A DNA stretch of 5,568 nucleotides from Candidatus Zixiibacteriota bacterium (GCA_022572905.1 JACZUZ010000162.1:1-5568), one strand, 5' to 3'. Shown: positions 1 to 5,007, counted from the first letter of the stretch. Numbers and translations are program-made. The notes: generated by a model not told the origin, from the letters alone.

Positions 1-742
1 GATTGTCGCTCAGAACGAGAGAATCGAGAGAGGAGATTTGAGTGGGGAGATCATCATTGATGGAATCGATAAATGGCGCTCCGTTAAAAGCATAGACATA
101 GATATAATATACGCCGGTATCAAGAACATTTGTTCCGGGGAAGAAGAACTCGTCGGGTAGGATCGTAGCGCTGTTCCCTACGACTATTTCCGCAAAGCCG
201 GTATTGGTATACGCCTCGTCCGCCTTTACCATTGCGATGATATATCCCCCTGTAACTCCCGTCGTAACAGTAACACTACAGATAACACTGCCCTGCCCGG
301 ATAGATATAATCGATTCGCGGGATCGCTGACCGCCACTGCGGGATCTCCGGGCATAGATTGCTGGATGGCGACTACCTCGGTTGCGCCGTCGAAAAGACT
401 CAACTGATGCGCTCCGGGTGTTATGCCACTTGAGGTAGAAAAACTGAGAGAGTAGAGTCCGCTTGAAGCGCTAAAGTCATGCCGGACTGTATCAAGGTTG
501 ACCGGTCCGGGAGGTATCAGAGTATCATCGAGGCGGAAGGACACTTTGCTGGCGGCGTTATTAAGATCGATATTGCGTAGAAGATAGCTTTGAGACACAT
601 AGCCTTCAGATGTGGAATCCGAAGGTGTTCCCGACCCTCCGCAACCGGAGAGAACGACTGTGAATAGGGCCGTAAGAACTACAAGGCCAAATACCGAATT
701 CGAGGGGTTTAAGTCTGTTTTGAAACTGTTAGAAATCTTCAT
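1..742 (-). CDS. Predicted surface/periplasmic lipoprotein, beta-rich, C-terminus outside window
   Basis: A minus-strand frame is open without a stop from the ATG at 742-740 to the left edge, giving 247 visible residues. The N-terminus is a lipoprotein signal: a short polar region with two Lys, a hydrophobic stretch (about residues 17-31), then the lipobox LSGC with the lipidated Cys at residue 34, followed by a Gly/Ser/Thr-rich linker. The rest is rich in Ser, Thr, Val, Asp and Gly with alternating hydrophobic residues, as in beta-sandwich extracytoplasmic proteins; I recognise no specific family. The start is supported by AGGTGA at 755-750, seven bases upstream. The gene is divergent from the sigma factor gene, so it might be part of the same envelope-stress response, but nothing seen proves this. 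Membrane anchoring is confident; function is unknown. Confidence 0.85.
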   Translation of the reverse strand, partial: MKISNSFKTDLNPSNSVFGLVVLTALFTVVLSGCGGSGTPSDSTSEGYVSQSYLLRNIDLNNAASKVSFRLDDTLIPPGPVNLDTVRHDFSASSGLYSLSFSTSSGITPGAHQLSLFDGATEVVAIQQSMPGDPAVAVSDPANRLYLSGQGSVICSVTVTTGVTGGYIIAMVKADEAYTNTGFAEIVVGNSATILPDEFFFPGTNVLDTGVYYIYVYAFNGAPFIDSINDDLPTQISSLDSLVLSDN

Positions 743-776
743 CACTATCTCACCTGTTCTTTTGGTTCGGGATAAA

Positions 777-798
777 CGCCGGGTTTCCCAGACCGGCG
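777..798 (-). other. Hairpin in the lipoprotein mRNA leader
   Basis: CGCCGG (777-782) and CCGGCG (793-798) form a perfect 6-bp GC stem with a 10-nt loop, between the predicted promoter and the ribosome binding site of the minus-strand lipoprotein gene. A competing inner pairing GGG-TTT-CCC (781-789) exists in the loop. On the minus strand the stem is followed by TTTATCCC, too short a T run for a convincing terminator. It could stabilise the leader or affect translation; no known riboswitch is recognised. Confidence 0.35.
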
Positions 799-828
799 CA
801 TTGATTACCGGAATGATCACTTGCCGAC

Positions 829-858
829 AGTATAATCAGATCTTTTCCCGTCTGTTAA
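829..858 (-). promoter_or_regulatory. Sigma70-type promoter of the lipoprotein gene
   Basis: Read on the minus strand, TTAACA (858-853) and TATACT (834-829) are separated by 18 bases, each one mismatch from the housekeeping consensus. Transcription would start near 822, leaving a leader of about 80 nt before the lipoprotein ATG. The same A/T core also reads TATAAT on the plus strand (831-836), but no good -35 lies upstream on that strand. Confidence 0.5.
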
Positions 859-1035
859 ACAAAATTCAGCGTATTCCGGGTCTTATTTTCTGAAACACAT
901 ACCCCAAAATACAGGGTTTTTCTTAGTTCCCGGATATACTCAATTATCGGGCTGAAATGGAGGTCTCTTTAGCCTCTTTCAAAGGGAATCGATTGGGGGA
1001 CTGCAAAATAGACCCGCGGTTTTGGGCATGATAAC

Positions 1036-1077
1036 TTGACATAGACCGTCGAAGTTAAAACCTTTTATATTTGGAGG
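1036..1077 (+). promoter_or_regulatory. Possible promoter and displaced Shine-Dalgarno upstream of the sigma factor gene
   Basis: A perfect TTGACA (1036-1041) lies 65 bases upstream of the sigma factor ATG, but the nearest good -10 (TTATAT, 1065-1070) is 23 bases away, longer than the usual 16-19. A strong GGAGG (1073-1077) follows, yet no start codon lies within normal range: the sigma frame has a TAG stop at 1080-1082 and no ATG, GTG or TTG before 1107. The first real start is thus 29 bases past the GGAGG and lacks a close ribosome binding site. Confidence 0.25.
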
Positions 1078-1106
1078 ATTAGGTTTCAAAACTTCCCCGG
1101 CAAATC

Positions 1107-1772
1107 ATGGAAAAAGACTCAAAGAAAAATCGCAGTCGATTCGAGACAGAAGCGGTAATACATACCAACGCTCTCTATCGCACCGCTCTACGAATGACCC
1201 GTAATGAGGATGACGCCTCCGATCTGGTCCAGGAAGCCCTGGTCAAGGCCTATCGCTTTTGGGACAAATACGAAGAGGGTTCCAATGCCCGCGCCTGGTT
1301 ATTCAAAATCATGACCAATATTTTCATCAACAATTATCGCAGTAAATCCAGAGCGCCGCAAACGGTGGCCTATGAGGAGATTGACGATAATTTCCTGTTC
1401 GGGCAGCTGGCGACAATTGACCCGTCCGATAACCCCGAAAGGAATTTCTTTGCCAAGGTTTTCGATGACGATGTCAAGAAGGCCATTGAAGAGCTTCCCC
1501 CTGATTTTAGAATAGTTGTGATTCTAAGCTTTCTGGAGGGATTTAGCTATCAGGAAATAGCGGATATAGCGGGTTTGAATATTGGCACTGTGAAATCTCG
1601 CCTGCACAGGGGTCGCAAAATCTTACAGAAGTCATTGTGGGACTATGCCTTACGCAACGGATTCATTTCTAAGAGAAAATCCGCTGAAAAGGATGGTAAT
1701 GACGAAAAAGGCGCTGAGGATTCTTCGATAGAGGACTCGGGTGAGAAGCCGGATCATAATGAAACGGACTGA
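1107..1772 (+). CDS. ECF RNA polymerase sigma factor, SigR/SigH (RpoE-like) type
   Basis: The 221-residue product directs RNA polymerase to a stress regulon. Region sigma-2 spans about residues 17-83 with the DLVQEAL core-binding helix (39-45) and the block SNARAWLFKIMTNIFINNYR (59-78), close to the [20 protein letters not shown]-like block of the actinobacterial SigR/SigH group. A linker (84-120) leads to sigma-4 (about 121-175), with the helix-turn-helix FSYQEIADIAGLNIGTVKSR (146-165) that reads the -35 element. A charged, mostly acidic, low-complexity tail (about 190-221) is added after sigma-4; many ECF factors of this type end soon after sigma-4. The start is the first ATG after an in-frame TAG at 1080-1082, although the only strong Shine-Dalgarno lies 29 bases upstream. 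The likely regulator is the anti-sigma-like protein at 2215-3078. Family call very secure; exact ECF subgroup from remembered motifs. Confidence 0.95.
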   Translation: MEKDSKKNRSRFETEAVIHTNALYRTALRMTRNEDDASDLVQEALVKAYRFWDKYEEGSNARAWLFKIMTNIFINNYRSKSRAPQTVAYEEIDDNFLFGQLATIDPSDNPERNFFAKVFDDDVKKAIEELPPDFRIVVILSFLEGFSYQEIADIAGLNIGTVKSRLHRGRKILQKSLWDYALRNGFISKRKSAEKDGNDEKGAEDSSIEDSGEKPDHNETD

Positions 1773-2214
1773 CGCTCTGAATGACTCTATGGCCGATTCT
1801 TGGAAAGAAGAAATGAGCAAAAAACATACACACAAAGTTCACTCGCCTAGGAACATCCGTCAAGGTCGCGCTGTTAGAAATCAGGCGGGTCGGGATCAAT
1901 CTTTTGAAGGGCATCTGGGCCACACTAGTGAATTGTCGAACGCCGCGAAAACTTTAAGAGCGCTAAGTGGGAGGAATCAAAGAAGAGAGAACATAGCTAA
2001 GAACTGTTTTTCCAGAGCTAGATCGGTTTTTTCTCCTTTGCGCGATTTTCGACCGAATTTCGCGCCAATTCAAATATATCGACAATTCTCAAAGAGGGTC
2101 AGAGCTATACGATTACGCTTAAATGGAAAAGGCCAGGTAGCGATTTTCATTGGATAATGATTTGCAGGACACATGAATAAACTTTTGACACAAAACACTT
2201 AATCGCCAGGAAAT
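1773..2214 (+). other. Long spacer between sigma factor and anti-sigma genes
   Basis: These 442 bases separate two genes that are usually adjacent or overlapping in related loci. Apart from the doubtful ORF the clearest structure is a hairpin at 2040-2065: GCGCGA (2040-2045) pairs with TCGCGC (2060-2065), then after a small internal loop TTC pairs with GAA around a GACC loop. No T-run follows, so it is not an obvious intrinsic terminator. A TTGACA at 2185-2190 has no -10 before the next start codon. Confidence 0.4.
1813..2157 (+). CDS. Doubtful Arg-rich hypothetical ORF between sigma and anti-sigma genes
   Basis: A frame with no stop runs from 1741 to the TAA at 2155-2157. Possible starts are ATG 1759 (overlapping the sigma gene end by 14 bases), 1789 and 1813; the last follows a weak purine-rich stretch (GGAAAGAAGAA). 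From 1813 the product would be about 114 residues with roughly 18 arginines, one cysteine, no hydrophobic segment and no motif that I recognise. Codon choice is erratic (many AGA/AGG beside CGA/CGC), unlike the neighbouring genes. It does not resemble an anti-sigma factor. It may be a chance frame in a long spacer, a decayed gene or a lineage-specific basic protein. I think it more likely not a gene. Confidence 0.25.
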   Translation: MSKKHTHKVHSPRNIRQGRAVRNQAGRDQSFEGHLGHTSELSNAAKTLRALSGRNQRRENIAKNCFSRARSVFSPLRDFRPNFAPIQIYRQFSKRVRAIRLRLNGKGQVAIFIG

Positions 2215-3078
2215 ATGATGGATTCAGGAAGAATTCAAGAACTATTATACGACATAATTGACAAAGAAGCCTCTGGTCTGGAACTCGAAGAGTTCAAGAG
2301 AATCGTGTCTGAAGATAGTAGGCTGAATGCGATGTATCAATTTGAAACACGCTTCAGAAAAACTATTGGAGAGAAATCATCGTTTGAAAATGCGCCGGAG
2401 TCCCTCTTGAGTTCAGTTCGAACCGAGCTGGACAGGATTGACCTTGATCCTGTTTCGGCGAGCAATTTCACATTGTCTTCGACCGAACGCCTCGGAGCAA
2501 ACAAGCGGATGTTGTCTTCTCTAACTACCACTACCAAATGGCGATATTCTCTTGCTATGGCCGCCTCTATCGCTCTTGTAATATTGGGTGGAGCAACTCT
2601 TATTAAATTTCTCCATCATCAATCAGCATTCGGCGCTTTTGAAGCCGAGTACTTTGTAACCCGCGACGCCAAGTCTGATCTCGGTGACGGCATTACAGCC
2701 GAGGACGCATCCCGGTTTATCTCCGAGATGTTTCATGTCGCAGTTGTCGATTCTATTCCCGGTATTCAGCTTTGCGGTGGCGAGGTAGTCATGCTGGACA
2801 GCAAAGAATTCGCCCATTTCAAATTCTGTGGCGCATCAATGACGCCTATTTCAATTTTCATCGGATCAGCGGCGGATTATGAACTGCCTGAAATGCCATC
2901 CACTATTCTGGCTGGCAAAGAATATTTCCGCCATTCCTGTCATGGTTGTGATCTCCTCTACTGGCGCAGCGGTGACGCGCTAATAGTCGCCGCCACTTCT
3001 TTCGAACAAATGGAATCGCAACCTATCAGCAATCTGGTCGCCCAGATCTCTATCAGCGAAGCAGTCACGCTCGAATAA
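2215..3078 (+). CDS. Membrane-anchored anti-sigma factor, RsrA-like domain without zinc ligands
   Basis: This 287-residue protein has the architecture of a single-pass ECF anti-sigma factor. Residues about 6-55 resemble the sigma-binding domain of RsrA/zf-HC2 proteins: LYDIIDKEASGLELEEF aligns with LYEFLDKE plus helix in RsrA. The zinc ligands (His-X3-Cys-X2-Cys) appear replaced by Ile30, Asp34 and Leu37. A Ser/Thr-rich linker leads to one transmembrane helix (about 112-133, preceded by KWR), then an extracytoplasmic domain (134-287) whose pattern (LDSKEFAHFKF, ISIFIG, DLLYWRSGDALIVAATS) recalls the sensor domain of membrane anti-sigma factors. It has four cysteines: 187, 205, 242 and 245, the last pair in HSCHGC. 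Start: AGGA (2208-2211) is six bases from the second ATG (2218), only three from the first, so 2218 may be the true start. It probably holds the 1107-1772 sigma factor inactive at the membrane. Confidence 0.8.
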   Translation: MMDSGRIQELLYDIIDKEASGLELEEFKRIVSEDSRLNAMYQFETRFRKTIGEKSSFENAPESLLSSVRTELDRIDLDPVSASNFTLSSTERLGANKRMLSSLTTTTKWRYSLAMAASIALVILGGATLIKFLHHQSAFGAFEAEYFVTRDAKSDLGDGITAEDASRFISEMFHVAVVDSIPGIQLCGGEVVMLDSKEFAHFKFCGASMTPISIFIGSAADYELPEMPSTILAGKEYFRHSCHGCDLLYWRSGDALIVAATSFEQMESQPISNLVAQISISEAVTLE

Positions 3079-3136
3079 TCATTCCGGCGCCAATCGACTA
3101 TATTGTCCGCAGTATATTTTCCCAAATATATATTTC

Positions 3137-3206
3137 TCCTAAATGTACCTCTCTAGCTACATCTTTCTAGCTATACCTTTCCAAATATTTCTCTCTAAGT
3201 ATATCC
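3137..3206. repeat. Degenerate 14-bp tandem repeat, five units
   Basis: Five consecutive 14-base units can be laid out in exact register: TCCTAAATGTACCT, CTCTAGCTACATCT, TTCTAGCTATACCT, TTCCAAATATTTCT and CTCTAAGTATATCC, starting at 3137, 3151, 3165, 3179 and 3193. The second and third match at 11 of 14 positions and the others at about 9-10. The rough consensus is YTCTARNTATAYCT. The strand is strongly pyrimidine-rich. The units continue weakly upstream (3118-3136, with extra bases). The array fills much of the spacer between the anti-sigma and TPR genes; its role is unknown. Confidence 0.5.
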
Positions 3207-3284
3207 CTCCGAAGTTCCGATTATCTAGTCAGTGGGGAAGACGCCTTTCGCAGCCCTCCTATTCTCTGTCATGTCCCAAACTCG

Positions 3285-3296
3285 ATAGTCGACTAT
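3285..3296. promoter_or_regulatory. Perfect 12-bp palindrome overlapping the TPR gene start codon
   Basis: ATAGTCGACTAT is a perfect inverted repeat with no spacer; its last two bases are the first two of the ATG at 3295. Its right half, TCGACTAT, also occurs as a direct repeat at 3094-3101, at the other end of the spacer. GATAGT (3284-3289) resembles a -10 hexamer five bases before the ATG, so the site could be a leaderless-type promoter core with an overlapping operator. Chance cannot be excluded. Confidence 0.3.
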
Positions 3297-4323
3297 GATT
3301 AGATTCAAGTTCATAACTGCGGCCTTTGCGTCGCTGATAACGCTCGCTGTGGATGATGTTCGCGCTGAAAGAGCGTCCTCTCTGATAAACCCGGCGGCGG
3401 TAGATCATATCCGGGCCATTCAAGCGGCGATTTTTGATGAGAATTGGTATGACGCCGAATGTCTGGCCGATGAATTCGAACGAGCCGAGCCAAATTCCCC
3501 CACGCATCATATCCTGCGCGCGGCGGCAATTCAGGCGGAGTCGTTCTCAGACGAAGAGAAATCCGCCGAGCGTCGCTTCAAAACTCAAATCGAGCTGGCC
3601 GGGGCGCTTCTGGATAAGCGCCTTGAATCATGCTCGCGTGCGGACTCGGCGGTGGCTTATTTCTTTATGGGCCACTGCCATTCTTTGGGAGCGATCTGGG
3701 CGTCAAAATATGGGTCGTTCATTAGCGCGCTTCGGTTGGGCTTGAAAGCTCGCAACCGCTATAGCAAGGGACTCAAACTCGATAGTGGGTTTATAGATCT
3801 GCACACTGGATTGGGTACGTACCGCTATTGGAAATCTGTCAAGGCTGGAATTCTGAAATGGACCGGCATTTTCAAAAATGAAAAAGACACAGGCATAGCC
3901 CAGGTACGCCTGGCCGCAGAGCGATCTTTGTTTTCACGAGACGCGGCGAAATCCCTTTTGATCTGGATTTTGATAAATGAGAAAAATTACTCCGAGGCCG
4001 CCGATCTCTCCCGCGAACTATGTCAAACCTATCCGCACGGGAAAACATTCCTCTGGCCGCTGGCCGAATGTTATAGCAAGATGAAATTATATCCCCTGGC
4101 GATTGATACATATCTCGATCTGAGAGCGCGACTTCTCCCAGACCCCGGCAATCACATCAATCTAATAAGGGTTGATTTTGAAATAAGTCGCCTTGCAGAA
4201 AAGATCGATGATCGGGCTACTATCAGGCTAATTGCCGCGGGGTTCGATGAATATTATCGCGACACTCCACTGAGCACTCAACGTTTGCTTCACGGCAAGT
4301 ATTTCGCGCTGGGTCGTCTGTAA
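3295..4323 (+). CDS. Exported tetratricopeptide-repeat (TPR) protein
   Basis: The 342-residue product starts with a probable Sec signal peptide: Arg3/Lys5, hydrophobic core about residues 6-19 and a likely cleavage after VRA (residue 24), though two Asp at 20-21 just before it are unusual. The mature part is helical with TPR-like pairs: about 36-69 (ENWYDAECLADEFERAEPNS), 118-165 (YFFMGHCHSLGA, then LKARNRYSKGLKLD), 217-250 (NYSEAADLSRELCQTYP) and 251-284 (PLAECYSKMKLYPLAIDTYL). The middle motif GLGTYRYWKS (172-181) followed by DTGIAQVRLAAE (198-209) is typical of a family of uncharacterised bacterial TPR proteins. It probably acts as a protein-interaction scaffold in the periplasm. The start has no Shine-Dalgarno and is fixed by an in-frame TAG at 3286-3288 and by the signal peptide. 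Its role in the preceding regulatory locus is unproven. Confidence 0.85.
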   Translation: MIRFKFITAAFASLITLAVDDVRAERASSLINPAAVDHIRAIQAAIFDENWYDAECLADEFERAEPNSPTHHILRAAAIQAESFSDEEKSAERRFKTQIELAGALLDKRLESCSRADSAVAYFFMGHCHSLGAIWASKYGSFISALRLGLKARNRYSKGLKLDSGFIDLHTGLGTYRYWKSVKAGILKWTGIFKNEKDTGIAQVRLAAERSLFSRDAAKSLLIWILINEKNYSEAADLSRELCQTYPHGKTFLWPLAECYSKMKLYPLAIDTYLDLRARLLPDPGNHINLIRVDFEISRLAEKIDDRATIRLIAAGFDEYYRDTPLSTQRLLHGKYFALGRL

Positions 4324-4429
4324 GAATATCTCTTGAAAGTCTCTTTCCGAATATTTTCATTCTTCCTATAATTTCTCTACATTAGTTTTAACGGGTCGTC
4401 ATAATTTGCTGACGGCGCGTATAATCGCT
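4324..4429. other. TPR-selD spacer with pyrimidine-rich motif related to the upstream repeat array
   Basis: After the TPR stop codon comes a T/C-rich stretch containing TTTCCGAATATTT (4344-4356), 12 of 13 identical to 3178-3190 in the earlier spacer. A weak two-part hairpin is possible: AATAT (4325-4329) with ATATT (4351-4355) outside, GAAAG (4335-4339) with CTTTC (4343-4347) inside, followed by a few T. It is too AT-rich to call a terminator with confidence. Confidence 0.3.
4396..4425 (+). promoter_or_regulatory. Probable leaderless-type promoter of selD
   Basis: A perfect TATAAT (4420-4425) ends four bases before the selD ATG at 4430, with TCGTCA (4396-4401, four of six matches to TTGACA) 18 bases upstream. 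A start site at normal distance would fall on or within a few bases of the ATG, so the mRNA would have essentially no 5' leader. In agreement, no Shine-Dalgarno is present before the ATG. Confidence 0.4.
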
Positions 4430-4945
4430 ATGACTGACAAACGCAAAGAAACAAAGATCAAGCTGACTGCCGAAGTTGCCTGCGCGGGTTGAGCTTCAAA
4501 ACTCTCGCCACAGGCGCTGGCGCAAGCATTGAAATCGCTACCGACCTCATCGCATCCCGATCTGCTGGTTGGATTTGGTACTGCGGACGACGCGGGCGTC
4601 TTTCGTATATCCGAAACTCAAGCTCTGGTGCAGACTTTAGATTTCTTTACGCCGATCGTGGATGATCCATACTGGTTCGGAAAAATCGCGGCGGCCAATT
4701 CCCTCTCGGATGTTTACGCAATGGGCGGCAAGCCAATTACAGCCATGAATATTGTCTGCTTTCCGGAAACTTCTTTAATTCACAATAAAAATAAAAAAAC
4801 AATGGAGAAAATTACAATAAAAAAATATCAGAAATACTTAAAGAAAACGATTCTTATTCTAATCCAGATTTACAAAATGTTCAAAATAAACTTGAACGTA
4901 TTGGTGCGCATCTTGAAAAAAATAAACAAGACAAAAGAGCTTTAA
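4430..4945 (+). CDS. selD: Selenide, water dikinase SelD, selenoprotein with in-frame TGA (Sec21); 3' part lost at about 4777
   Basis: SelD makes selenophosphate, the selenium donor for selenocysteine and selenouridine, from selenide and ATP. The frame from ATG 4430 reads through one TGA (4490-4492, codon 21) within CAG-Sec-ASKLSP. Aligned with E. coli SelD, Sec21 sits at catalytic Cys17 and Lys24 at essential Lys20. Conserved blocks follow: DDAGV (53-57), [12 protein letters not shown] (69-80), [20 protein letters not shown] (87-106). Asp54, Asp71, Asn90 and Asp94 match residues used for ATP and metal. Homology stops near residue 115 (about 4774); family members are about 340-350 residues long. 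The frame continues by chance to a stop at 4943-4945, but that Lys/Ile-rich tail is the wrong frame of an archaeal S15 gene. Gene callers that treat TGA as a stop would start at TTG 4529 and miss the active site. Identity is secure; Sec decoding is strongly inferred. Confidence 0.9.
4493..4527 (+). promoter_or_regulatory. Candidate bacterial SECIS element for the selD UGA codon
   Basis: Directly after the TGA, GCTT (4493-4496) can pair with AAGC (4524-4527), and CGCCA (4506-4510) pairs perfectly with TGGCG (4518-4522) around the loop CAGGCGC. The apical loop begins 18 bases after the TGA, within the short distance known for bacterial SECIS hairpins that bind SelB. The loop has adjacent G residues at its third and fourth positions; the usual preference is a G at the first or second, so this is not a perfect match. 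An alternative fold, CGCC-ACA-GGCG (4506-4516), is possible. Confidence 0.55.
4775..4800. other. Junction between bacterial and archaeal-type DNA
   Basis: SelD homology ends at about 4774 and archaeal S15 coding becomes open only after the TAA at 4792-4794. Between them lies low-complexity A/T-rich sequence. To the left the DNA is balanced in composition with GC-rich codon ends; to the right it is strongly AT-rich with AAA, ATA, TTA and GAA codons. Two genes are truncated at the same point, one at its 3' and one at its 5' end. This fits an assembly chimera better than a natural insertion, though a real recombination cannot be excluded from the sequence alone. Confidence 0.7.
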
Positions 4946-5007
4946 GAGAAAAGTCCAGGGTTTTCTCTCAGTTAAGAAAATTGAAGAAATACCATAATAT
5001 TCAATAG
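4795..5007 (+). CDS. Archaeal-type 30S ribosomal protein S15 (uS15), N-terminally truncated
   Basis: The frame is open from 4795, after a TAA at 4792-4794, to the TAG at 5005-5007, about 70 codons, and has no ATG, GTG or TTG that could start it. The product matches the C-terminal half of archaeal S15: [10 protein letters not shown] corresponds to the KKITEILKEN-like block, and [20 protein letters not shown] to the RKHLEKHKKDKHSKRGL-like 16S rRNA-binding helices, followed by the basic [10 protein letters not shown]15 binds 16S/18S-type rRNA early in small-subunit assembly. The N-terminal half expected in archaea is absent and should lie across the junction. The stop is 33 bases upstream of the DHH gene; rps15 next to a RecJ-like DHH gene is a known archaeal arrangement, which supports both calls. 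The short, Lys-rich C-terminus suits DPANN archaea. Confidence 0.75.
   Translation, partial: KNNGENYNKKISEILKENDSYSNPDLQNVQNKLERIGAHLEKNKQDKRALREKSRVFSQLRKLKKYHNIQ

Larger units (their letters stand above)
743..1106. other. Divergent intergenic region between lipoprotein and sigma factor genes
   Basis: No convincing gene lies in these 364 bases. The left part holds the leader and promoter of the minus-strand lipoprotein gene. A 24-codon frame at 957-1031 is preceded by no ribosome binding site and looks accidental. GGAAT at 985-989 resembles the -35 of SigR-type promoters, but no matching -10 GTT lies at the expected distance, so autoregulation by the adjacent ECF factor is not supported. 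The right end has the weak promoter and displaced Shine-Dalgarno described separately. Confidence 0.6.

Noticed and set aside
204..407. Plus-strand 67-residue frame, and the plus-strand frame at 612-893
   Set aside because: Both are wholly or largely antisense to the lipoprotein gene, which has a lipobox, ribosome binding site and promoter; the translations look like nonsense.
957..1031. 24-codon frame with ATG 957 in the divergent intergenic region
   Set aside because: No ribosome binding site at proper distance and no recognisable peptide; expected by chance.
1650..1923. Minus-strand frames over the end of the sigma gene
   Set aside because: Antisense to the sigma factor tail and spacer, with no motif or ribosome binding site.
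2185..2190. TTGACA as -35 of a promoter for the anti-sigma gene
   Set aside because: The -10 would fall at about 2208-2213 on AGGAAA, the ribosome binding site, with no resemblance to TATAAT.
2932..2952. HSCHGC as a c-type heme site
   Set aside because: Heme attachment needs CXXCH; here CHGC is followed by Asp, so a thiol or metal role is more likely.
3259..3745. Frames overlapping the start of the TPR gene on both strands, and the minus-strand frame at 3872-4111
   Set aside because: Shadows of the TPR gene, whose signal peptide and repeats are clear.
4325..4358. Intrinsic terminator after the TPR gene
   Set aside because: The stems are short and AT-rich with a 3-nt loop, and only four T follow; support is too weak.
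4490..4492. TGA as a nonsense mutation making selD a pseudogene
   Set aside because: It falls precisely at the catalytic Cys/Sec position and is followed by a hairpin at SECIS distance, which is far better explained by selenocysteine.
4529..4945. A 138-residue protein starting at TTG 4529
   Set aside because: It is the downstream part of selD after the Sec codon plus an out-of-frame read of the S15 fragment; the conserved SelD active site lies upstream in the same frame.
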